A stretch of 53,031 nt of DNA, from NCBI GenBank assembly GCA_945861065.1, contig CAMASI010000019.1, positions 1-53,031 on the forward strand. The letters are read 5' to 3'. Both the position numbers and the translations under genes were made by a program. Below are positions 46,799 through 53,031 of this stretch, piece by piece (positions within the stretch are counted from its first letter, which is position 1; each line of letters begins with the position of its first letter). The notes under the pieces are model-generated. The model was not told the DNA's origin, did no database searches, and saw only the letters and a list, made by a program, of their open reading frames with translations. The DNA comes from Klebsiella pneumoniae. GTDB lineage: Bacteria; Myxococcota_A; UBA796; GCA-2862545.

Positions 46799-49043
46799 AA
46801 GCAGGGTGTGGCGGTGGACGCTCGGCCTGTTCTTCGTCAGCTTCTCTCTGCTTTTGTTCGAACTGGTGCTCATCCGCGTCTTTGCGGTGGTGTTGTTCGC
46901 GGCTTTCGCCCATCTGGCCCTCGCCTTGGGCATGTTGGGCACAACCGCAGGGGCACTGGCCCTCGTGGCCTTTCCAGGCCTTGTGCCAGAGGAACGGGCT
47001 GGCCCCCGGCTGAGCCTGTTGGCGGCCTTCCAAGGGCTCGCGGCCGCGGTTTCTGTGGCCATCGTGACCCGCCTCCCGTTGACGGCTGCCTCCGACGTCG
47101 CCGTCGAGAACTATGGGATGCGGTCGGGTGTCGCCTCCAGCTTGGTCGATCCGTGGATGTTGTTGTGCGCCGTTGTTGCGCTGACGGTTCCGTTCGCCGT
47201 CGGCGGTGCGGTCGTCGCGGGAGCGTTGAAACACGGCCGTCGGACGGCGGGCGTTCTGTACGGGGGCGACCTGCTCGGCGGCGCGGCCGCGGGCTTGGTC
47301 TTGGCGCCGCTGTTGGCGTGGTGGTCGGCGCCCGACCTCGGGCTGATGGCCCTGCTCCTCGCCGGGCTCGGTGCGTTGTGTTTCCATCCCTCCGCCCCCG
47401 GCGCGGTCGCCGTGGTGGCTGGCTGTGTTGGGCTCGGGTTTGGGCTGAGCCGGGAGGTCAATCCGATTCAGTATTCGGCTGGTTTTGCTGAGACCTACGT
47501 GGTGGAACAACGTTGGACGGCACTCGCGCGAATTTCCGTTCACGAAGGCCCGGAACGCACGTTGGTCCTGCTGGACAACACGTCAGCGTCGGAGGTGGTC
47601 CGTACGATGGACGAACGAGCCGCGCTGTTTTCGACGGCGACGGCGCGGAGCCTGGTGTATCGGCTCGCACAACCTGGCCGCGTCGCCATTCTCGCGTCTT
47701 CGGCGGGTCCGGAAGTGGCTGTCGCACAGGAGGCAGGTTTTTCCGACATCGACGCTATCGACGTCGCCGGGGACGTTGCCGACCTCGTGCTCCAGCGGTT
47801 CGCCGCCGCACCGGCAAACCCGTTCACCAAATCGGGCGTCGTACGAATCACGGCGGATGGCAGGGCGGCTATCGCGCGGGCGCCACAACCCTACAGCGTC
47901 ATCCAGATGGTTCACGCCAACCTGCACTCGGCGGGTGGCCTGTTGGCAAGCGCCTGGTCGCCGGGTTTGTTGACGACGGAAGAGGCGTTCGGCACCTACC
48001 TCAAGCATCTCACGCCCAACGGATTGCTGAGTTTTGCCGCCGCAAGTTTGACGCCTGGTTATGCGGTTGCGGCCGCTTCCGCCGTGCGGGCACAGGGGTG
48101 TGCGCCTGCGTCTGACTGCATCGCCTACGTGGACGGCAACCAACCCGTCGTGCTCGTACGACCGCGTCCGTGGACAGACGAAGAACGCAGCCGGTTGGTC
48201 GAGGCCGTGGCCCGCTACCCAGACGCGCGCGTCCGTCTGCTTCCAGGCAGCAACGACACGAACCAGCGGTCGGTCCTGTTCGGAACGCCCATGGTGGACG
48301 ACCGTCCCTTCTGGGACACGCCGCGCGAAGTTTGGCGGGGGGTCGTGTCTCCGGATCGCGCCGACACCGTGGCGACGTTGTACCGCCTGTTGATCGTGCA
48401 AGCGGTCATCGTTCTCGGGGTCGGCGTTGTCCTGTTCTTACCCTCGTTGTTCCTCCTCACGCGGCAAGGCACACGAGGCTTGGGCGCCTCGTTGTTTTTT
48501 GGTGCCACCTTGGGCTACGGCTACCTCGCACTGGAGACCGTGCTGGTCCACCAGTTTGTATTGGTCGTGGGGCATCCGGTGTGGGCCATTGGCGCTGTCG
48601 TCGGGGGACTCATGGCGTCCAGCGGGGTGGGAAGTCTGATCAGCGGAGCGGTTCCGGATCCGGTCGTCCGGCGCGTCGCCTGGGCTTCGGTCGGGGCGGT
48701 GATCCTGTGTGGCGTCTGTGTGCCGTCGGGCCTTCCCAAGCTGATCGAGGCGATGGCCCCCCTCGGGTCGATGCCTGTGCGGGCGGCTTGGGTGGCTGTG
48801 GGCGTGACGCCTTTGGGCTTGGCGATGGGCATGCCGATGGCGCTTGGCCTGCGGTTGCTCGGCGACGGTCGGCTCGTGCCGTGGGTGTGGGCCGTGAACG
48901 GTTGGACCAGCGTCGTGGCCACGTTGTGTACGGTTGTCTTGAGCCGCCTCGTGGGTTTTCAGCTCGCGGCGGTGGTGGCGCTGACTGCCTACGCGGGGGC
49001 CGCAATCGCGCTCCGCGCACTCGGGGACCCATTACGACGTTGA
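46785..49043 (+). CDS. Multi-pass membrane protein with spermidine synthase-like domain
   Basis: A 752-residue protein with two sets of transmembrane helices, about 12-220 and 525-745. Between them lies a soluble Rossmann-like domain of the type seen in membrane spermine/spermidine synthase-like proteins (GRVAILASSAGPEVAVAQEA, IDAIDVAGDVADLVLQRF, RITADGRAAIARAPQPYSV). The usual nucleotide-binding GGGxG is replaced by ASSAG, so aminopropyltransferase activity is doubtful. It could start at the second ATG (46788). It overlaps mltG by 14 nt, suggesting an envelope function. Confidence 0.85.
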   Translation: MMSGESRVWRWTLGLFFVSFSLLLFELVLIRVFAVVLFAAFAHLALALGMLGTTAGALALVAFPGLVPEERAGPRLSLLAAFQGLAAAVSVAIVTRLPLTAASDVAVENYGMRSGVASSLVDPWMLLCAVVALTVPFAVGGAVVAGALKHGRRTAGVLYGGDLLGGAAAGLVLAPLLAWWSAPDLGLMALLLAGLGALCFHPSAPGAVAVVAGCVGLGFGLSREVNPIQYSAGFAETYVVEQRWTALARISVHEGPERTLVLLDNTSASEVVRTMDERAALFSTATARSLVYRLAQPGRVAILASSAGPEVAVAQEAGFSDIDAIDVAGDVADLVLQRFAAAPANPFTKSGVVRITADGRAAIARAPQPYSVIQMVHANLHSAGGLLASAWSPGLLTTEEAFGTYLKHLTPNGLLSFAAASLTPGYAVAAASAVRAQGCAPASDCIAYVDGNQPVVLVRPRPWTDEERSRLVEAVARYPDARVRLLPGSNDTNQRSVLFGTPMVDDRPFWDTPREVWRGVVSPDRADTVATLYRLLIVQAVIVLGVGVVLFLPSLFLLTRQGTRGLGASLFFGATLGYGYLALETVLVHQFVLVVGHPVWAIGAVVGGLMASSGVGSLISGAVPDPVVRRVAWASVGAVILCGVCVPSGLPKLIEAMAPLGSMPVRAAWVAVGVTPLGLAMGMPMALGLRLLGDGRLVPWVWAVNGWTSVVATLCTVVLSRLVGFQLAAVVALTAYAGAAIALRALGDPLRR

Positions 49044-49085
49044 ACCCTGCCAACGACGGGCTAGTCTGCACCCGACGGGAGTTTG

Positions 49086-50864
49086 GTGAGCGATTTTCAT
49101 TACGTTCGCACGCCGGGTCGGGAAGGCGGTGTTGCTCGCGTCAAAGGCCATGCGGCCGGCGTTGAACTCGACACCCTGCTTCGCGCAGGCCCGCCCCCTT
49201 GGCGTGTCGCGCTCGAGCTGATGGCGGCGGTCTGCGAGATCGTTGGGATTGCCGAAGAGGATCGAGAGGTCCATGGGGATTTGTCGTCCGAACATGTGTT
49301 GGTCGACGAACGGGGAACTGTGGCCATCGTCGGTTGGGGCACACGGCGGTCGCGCACGCGCGCGCCGGAGGGGTCGCCCCGAGGTCACGCGTCGGACTGT
49401 TACGGCCTGGGTGTCATCCTGTGGACGTTGTGTAGCGGCGAATCGTTGCCCAGCTTCCCCAAGAACGACGCGGTTGGACACGACGATCGGGTCGTGGAAG
49501 CGGTGCTTCGGATCGACGTGTCCGCGCTGCCCGAGTTGATGCAGGGCGACGTACAATGGATTCTCGCGCGGCTATTGTCCTACGATTTGGGTGAAAGACT
49601 CGGGGCGGTGGAAGCGTGGCAGACGTTGGTGGCGTTCGCGGACTCGTCGCCTGGTGAGCGTCTGGATCGGTGGGCGACGGTAGCGATGGAGGGCGGTGGT
49701 CTTCGTCGTCCGGCGGTTTCGGACTCAGTTGTCAGCGAGGAGGGGCCGGAGCTTCTGGACGGCGCTGTCGCATCGACGGGCCCCTTGTCTGCGCCCGTTC
49801 CACGGCTCGGCGCTGGCGGGAAAGGGGCTGCGACCGCGTTCTGGACCAAGGACCAGTTGAAGGCCGCCCTTGAAGCGGACGACGATGAGGGGGGGCCGGA
49901 CTTGCGCCGCCCTGCCGCCGGGGGAGGGTCAGCGACGAGTTTTTGGACGCCAGAGCAGTTGGCGGCCATGGCCTCTGGCTCGGCAGATGCGCCGCGCCCT
50001 CGCCGCCAAGTCGACGGCCGCGTCGACATGCGCGCGTCGGCGACGCCAGCCGCGATCCCCATGGCCGACGCCCCACTCGTCGCACCACGAGCGCCCCGGC
50101 CCGAGCCAACGCCGCCGGTCGAGGTCGCCGAGGTGTACGAGGCCCAAGTCTATGCGGAAGAACCGCTCGTGCCCCTCCCGGTGTCGCGTTCGCCTCGTTC
50201 GGTCCTGCGCACACCGACGCCCACGATGCGAGAGTCGGTGGGCGAGCCTCGTCACACATCCACCGGAGGCTTCTGGTTGGCCGCCGTGATCGCCCTCGTT
50301 TTGGTCATGACATCCTTGTGCCTTGGCGTCCTCGTGCTCACTGGCGTCGCGATGGGAATGCGGGAGAATCCGGCCGCGTCAGTCCCGGCGACGGCGCCTG
50401 GTCTTCCGGTGCCGGCGGTCGAGTCGGTGGCGCCGGTAGCGCCAACAGGTGCGGTCGCGCCCGTCGTCGAAGAGGTCGCTCCGGTCGCGGTCCCTGTGCC
50501 CGTGGAGGCTGCGACCCCGCAACCGGCGTCAACAGCTCGGCCGGCGTCAACAGCTCGGCCGGCGCCGGTACCGGCGCGCGCACGCCCTCCCGTCGCACCT
50601 GCCGCCCCGTCGGTGCCGGTACCGATGGACGGGCCAGCGCGCGTCTCGTTCCGCTCGACCGGACGCGGCCAACTGAAGTGTGTGGGTACCGTGACCGCTT
50701 TTGATGGCGCGGCTACGGTGTCGGTCGAATCCTACCAACTCCCCGCAACTTGCCTTGTCGAGATCGACGGCAAACGGGGTGTGTTCCAGATTTTCGGCTC
50801 GGGTTCCGTGTCCTGCAACGTCGACGGCGGCTCGGTCAAATGTGATCGGTCGGTCGTCCCCTGA
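49086..50864 (+). CDS. Membrane-anchored protein with degenerate kinase domain
   Basis: A 592-residue protein whose first 200 residues resemble the C-lobe of a Ser/Thr kinase. The catalytic loop reads HGDLSSEHVLV (63-73), with Asp65 kept but the metal-binding Asn changed to His70. The DFG motif reads GWG (83-85). The glycine loop and the VAIK lysine are missing. It should therefore be a pseudokinase. Two short repeats (ATAFWTKDQL and ATSFWTPEQL) lie in a linker. A transmembrane helix at about 398-420 precedes a Pro/Ala/Val-rich stretch and a C-terminal beta-rich domain with four cysteines. The GTG at 49086 follows gggag; a TTG 3 nt upstream is the alternative. Confidence 0.8.
   Translation: MSDFHYVRTPGREGGVARVKGHAAGVELDTLLRAGPPPWRVALELMAAVCEIVGIAEEDREVHGDLSSEHVLVDERGTVAIVGWGTRRSRTRAPEGSPRGHASDCYGLGVILWTLCSGESLPSFPKNDAVGHDDRVVEAVLRIDVSALPELMQGDVQWILARLLSYDLGERLGAVEAWQTLVAFADSSPGERLDRWATVAMEGGGLRRPAVSDSVVSEEGPELLDGAVASTGPLSAPVPRLGAGGKGAATAFWTKDQLKAALEADDDEGGPDLRRPAAGGGSATSFWTPEQLAAMASGSADAPRPRRQVDGRVDMRASATPAAIPMADAPLVAPRAPRPEPTPPVEVAEVYEAQVYAEEPLVPLPVSRSPRSVLRTPTPTMRESVGEPRHTSTGGFWLAAVIALVLVMTSLCLGVLVLTGVAMGMRENPAASVPATAPGLPVPAVESVAPVAPTGAVAPVVEEVAPVAVPVPVEAATPQPASTARPASTARPAPVPARARPPVAPAAPSVPVPMDGPARVSFRSTGRGQLKCVGTVTAFDGAATVSVESYQLPATCLVEIDGKRGVFQIFGSGSVSCNVDGGSVKCDRSVVP
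50523..50558 (+). repeat. 18-bp tandem repeat in pseudokinase gene
   Basis: ccggcgtcaacagctcgg occurs twice in perfect tandem, followed by a partial third copy. It encodes STARPA-type repeats in the extracytoplasmic linker. The unit length matches the in-frame repeats in two other genes of this window. Confidence 0.9.
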
Positions 50865-51304
50865 TGCGTGCCGTGGTCACGCGGGTGACCCGCGCGGAGG
50901 TCCGAGTCGACGGCGCCGTGATCGGTCGAATCGGGAAGGGGTTGTTGGTATTGGTGGGCGTGGGGCCATCCGACGATGTCGCGTCGGCGAATTGGCTGGC
51001 GGACCGCGTCATCGGGCTCCGAATATTCCCCAATGACGGTGGACGTTTTGACAAATCGGTTCGCGACGTGGGCGGAGACGTGCTCGTTGTGCCGCAGTTT
51101 ACGCTCTTTGCGGATACCACCCAGGGGCGACGGCCGTCCTTTGTCGGGGCGGCCGCACCTGCTGTGGCGGAGCCCCTGGTAGAGGCCTTTGTTCTGGCGG
51201 TGCGCGATCTCGGGGTGCGCGTAGAAACGGGTCGATTTGGGGCCCATATGGAGGTGGACTCCGTGAACGATGGGCCTGTGACCTTGTGGCTGGAGGGGCG
51301 GTGA
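50864..51304 (+). CDS. dtd: D-aminoacyl-tRNA deacylase
   Basis: A 146-residue enzyme that removes D-amino acids mischarged on tRNA. The family motifs are present: PQFTL (77-81, normally SQFTL; the Ser is Pro here) with ADTTQGRRPSF, and the cis Gly-Pro motif at 137-138 in NDGPVT, which gives chiral selectivity. The start overlaps the pseudokinase stop by 1 nt (TGATG), and the stop overlaps the next GTG start by 4 nt. The Ser-to-Pro change is unusual but near the active-site Thr, which is kept. Confidence 0.94.
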   Translation: MRAVVTRVTRAEVRVDGAVIGRIGKGLLVLVGVGPSDDVASANWLADRVIGLRIFPNDGGRFDKSVRDVGGDVLVVPQFTLFADTTQGRRPSFVGAAAPAVAEPLVEAFVLAVRDLGVRVETGRFGAHMEVDSVNDGPVTLWLEGR

Positions 51305-52116
51305 CGGAACTCGACGTGGCCTTGGAAGCTGCCGTTGCGGCCGGCCGGGTGATTGGACGAGGGGCCGCGCAGCAGATTCGCCGAAAGGGTGACGTAGACT
51401 TGGTGACGGAGGTCGACGAAGCGGCAGAGGCTGCGATTCGGGCCGTTCTTGGACAGCACCTACCCGACATCGACGTGCTCGCCGAAGAGGGAGGGGGGGC
51501 CTGGGATTCGTTGACGCGCTGGGTGGTGGATCCGCTCGATGGAACAACGAATTTCGTCCATGGGCTTCCGTGGTATTGCGTTTCTATTGCGCTGGAAATC
51601 GACGGCGTGGCCACGGTCGGCGTGGTCTACGACCCCGTTCGTGACGTCGCGTTTGTGAGTGATGGACGGCGTGCGTGGACAAAACGGGCCCTGTGCGCCT
51701 CCCCGATTGAAGGTCCGCCGTTGCGCGTGTCCGAAACCTCGTTGCTCGGGGACGCTCTGGTCGCAACCGGATTTGCCACGGACCACAAAACGCGGTCCGA
51801 GGTCCATTGTGTCCGGGTCGAGGCTGTTTTGCGGAACTGCCGCTGCGTGCGACGCTGTGGATCAGCGGCCCTGGACCTCGCCCATGTCGCTGCGGGTGTG
51901 TTTGACGTCTATTTGGAAACCGATCTGCACCCGTGGGACGTGGCTGCAGGTGTATTGCTCGTTTCGGTGGCGGGGGGTCGGGTCACGGACTGGAACGGCG
52001 GGGGGCTCGACCGCCGTAGACCATCGCCGGTGGCTACCAATGGCCTGTTGCATTCGTTTGCGTTGACGGACCTCGCGGTGCCGAAGAACTTAACGATCGC
52101 CGCAAAATGGGTGTGA
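51301..52116 (+). CDS. suhB: Inositol monophosphatase-family phosphatase
   Basis: A 271-residue magnesium-dependent phosphatase of the IMPase/SuhB group. The metal-binding motif VDPLDGTTNFVHG (Asp77, Asp80) is intact, with an upstream acidic LAEEGG and a C-terminal LHPWDVAAG. Substrates could be inositol-1-phosphate or related sugar phosphates. The GTG at 51301 is chosen because it overlaps the dtd stop (GTGA) and ggagg lies just upstream. It is the last gene before the accessory region. The symbol is tentative within this broad family. Confidence 0.88.
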   Translation: MTELDVALEAAVAAGRVIGRGAAQQIRRKGDVDLVTEVDEAAEAAIRAVLGQHLPDIDVLAEEGGGAWDSLTRWVVDPLDGTTNFVHGLPWYCVSIALEIDGVATVGVVYDPVRDVAFVSDGRRAWTKRALCASPIEGPPLRVSETSLLGDALVATGFATDHKTRSEVHCVRVEAVLRNCRCVRRCGSAALDLAHVAAGVFDVYLETDLHPWDVAAGVLLVSVAGGRVTDWNGGGLDRRRPSPVATNGLLHSFALTDLAVPKNLTIAAKWV

Positions 52117-52139
52117 TCCAAACCCGTTGGTAGCCGTTG

Positions 52140-52644
52140 GCACCGGGCGCCCAAGGGCCGTCGGCGGGCGGCCGGCGCCATCGGTGTCGTACGGCCGCTG
52201 CGCACACCTGGTGGCTGGCTGTATCTGGCTGTGATCCTCGACATCTACTCACGCTTCGCTGTGGGCTGGGCGCTGAGCACGGTCAACGACCGGCACCTGG
52301 CCAGGCGGGCGCTGGACGCCGCCGTGGTCCGCCGCGCACCACCTGAAGGTCTGCTGCACCACACCGACCAGGGCAGCCCGTACGCGAGCGGCGATTATGC
52401 CAAGGCGTTGAGGGACCTGGGTTTCGAGGCGAGCATGAGTCGCCGGGGTAACTGCTACGACAACGCAGTAATGGAGAGCTTCTTCAACACGCTGAAGGTC
52501 GAATTGGGCGAGCGGTTCGAGAGCGCCCCTGACGCCGAACGCAAATTGTTCGACTACATCGAGGTGTTCTACAACGGCGTGCGAATCCACACGTCGATCG
52601 GCTTCTTGAGCCCACGCGCGTTCGAGCGGGCGGGAGGGAAATGA
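52140..52644 (+). pseudogene. 5'-truncated IS3-family transposase (OrfB)
   Basis: The C-terminal part of an IS3-type DDE transposase. WLYLAVILDIYSRFAVGWAL is followed by HHTDQGSPY (second catalytic Asp), SRRGNCYDNAVMESFFNTLK (catalytic Glu) and YNGVRIHTSIGFLSP near the end. The DITY segment that carries the first catalytic Asp is missing and is replaced by unrelated sequence before about 52200, so the protein is inactive. Translation could begin at a GTG at 52231. OrfA and clear terminal inverted repeats were not found. Confidence 0.8.
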
Positions 52645-52714
52645 CAGGCGAGAAATCCACACGCCATCAACAGCAATCCACAGGATATGAGTCTCCCCCC
52701 TGGACCCCCCTCAA

Positions 52715-52745
52715 GATCCTGGAAGCACTTCGTGCTACCAGGATC
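52715..52745. repeat. 31-nt hairpin downstream of IS remnant
   Basis: gatcctgg and ccaggatc flank an inner agcac-ttc-gtgct stem, giving 13 base pairs broken by one A-A mismatch. No T-run follows, so it is not a standard intrinsic terminator. It could be part of the insertion sequence end or a separate structured element. Confidence 0.7.
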
Positions 52746-52819
52746 GGCCGGCCGGCAACAACAACAACAAACATATATCAACCCGTCCACCAAATCGGAT
52801 CAGGCTCACGCACGCCAGC

Positions 52820-53031
52820 GTGCAGATTGTAGAATCCGGTGGCGGCGCACCTGGGAGGCAGACGCCTCACGACGGGCGCGATCCCCACAAGCCGGGCCCG
52901 GCCCGCTCCCGGTCCCGCTCCCGCTCCCGGTCCCGCTCCCGACCCCCGCTCCCGGCGTCGCCCCTGGAAGCGTCAGCGATCATTCTGGAGCTTCTTCGCC
53001 AAGGCTACGAGCATCGCCACGACGCGATCGA
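52820..53031 (+). CDS. Possible partial RS-repeat reading frame at window edge
   Basis: An open frame from a GTG at 52820 runs off the window. It passes through the hexamer repeats as an Arg-Ser repeat, then becomes coding-like: LEASAIILELLRQGYEHRHD. The last 25 codons have protein-like composition, but the start and the low-complexity part are uncertain. No family recognised. Confidence 0.3.
   Translation, partial: MQIVESGGGAPGRQTPHDGRDPHKPGPARSRSRSRSRSRSRPPLPASPLEASAIILELLRQGYEHRHDAI
52902..52955 (+). repeat. Hexamer repeat tract (CCCGST)n
   Basis: Seven consecutive 6-base units of cccgct, cccggt or cccgac (52902-52943), then ccccgctcccgg. In the plus frame ending at the window edge they read as Arg-Ser repeats. 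Such tracts are prone to slippage and copy-number change. The rest of the stretch from 52645 holds the 52715 hairpin and a small gaggc-agac-gcctc stem near 52855. Confidence 0.85.

Noticed and set aside
46362-47543. 393-codon minus-strand open frame
   Set aside because: Antisense to mltG and the membrane protein gene; low-complexity Arg/Gln composition.
52715-52745. Hairpin as an intrinsic terminator
   Set aside because: No T-rich tract follows; the next bases are ggccggccgg.
1-53031. tRNA, rRNA or CRISPR features
   Set aside because: No cloverleaf with a T-arm consensus, no rRNA-like tract and no regularly spaced repeats were seen on reading.

Overview
The window is high-GC, densely coded DNA from a Gram-negative bacterium. 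Several family signatures together point to Myxococcota or a related former deltaproteobacterial lineage: MopE-type Dx[DN]xDG repeats, a DUF2330 protein, a DUF1552/DUF1592 pair, MJ0042-type zinc ribbons joined to Pro/Ala-rich linkers, an ECF sigma factor with a proline-rich anti-sigma-like partner, and a giant modular PKS. This assignment is inferred from gene content only. No rRNA, tRNA or CRISPR array was seen.

Layout. 1-214: two opposed arrays of degenerate heptamers. 215-8606: surface and lipoprotein enzymes (PNGase F-like amidase, MsrA, GH92 alpha-mannosidase, M28 peptidase, MopE/FG-GAP protein), which read as a small N-glycoprotein-degrading locus. 8631-9290: nitroreductase. 9293-23399: an operon led by a 4424-residue trimodular type I PKS (three KS-AT-KR-ACP modules). 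It has no thioesterase and ends in a predicted transmembrane helix. Two small genes follow, each overlapping the gene before it by 4 nt. 23491-25923: a CcmA-like ATPase, a 188-bp giant hairpin, an MFS exporter and a small membrane protein. 25998-30846: a lipoprotein, an FHA protein, a WD40 remnant, a DUF2330 protein, and an ECF sigma/anti-sigma-like pair divergent from a fatty-acid desaturase (30955-32040).

32044-43155 is a nearly gapless minus-strand gene train: stand-alone GlmU acetyltransferase domain, UvrD/PcrA helicase, four zinc-ribbon proteins (three of them membrane-anchored), the DUF1592/DUF1552 pair and an FAD-linked oxidase. 43255-52116 holds housekeeping and envelope genes: TetR regulator, rhomboid protease, DapD, MltG, a spermidine-synthase-like membrane protein, a membrane-anchored pseudokinase, Dtd and an inositol-monophosphatase-family enzyme. 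From 52117 to the end is an accessory stretch: a 5'-truncated IS3-type transposase, a hairpin, hexamer repeats and the start of a possible RS-rich reading frame.

Two themes run through the window. Starts often overlap the previous stop by 4 nt (ATGA, GTGA, and once apparently CTGA), which implies extensive translational coupling. Seven predicted lipoproteins share extremely short signal sequences ending in a Leu/Ile-rich lipobox. The most unusual items are the membrane-anchored, TE-less PKS with a degenerate third ketoreductase, the giant hairpin, the zinc-ribbon trio and the PNGase F/GH92 locus.
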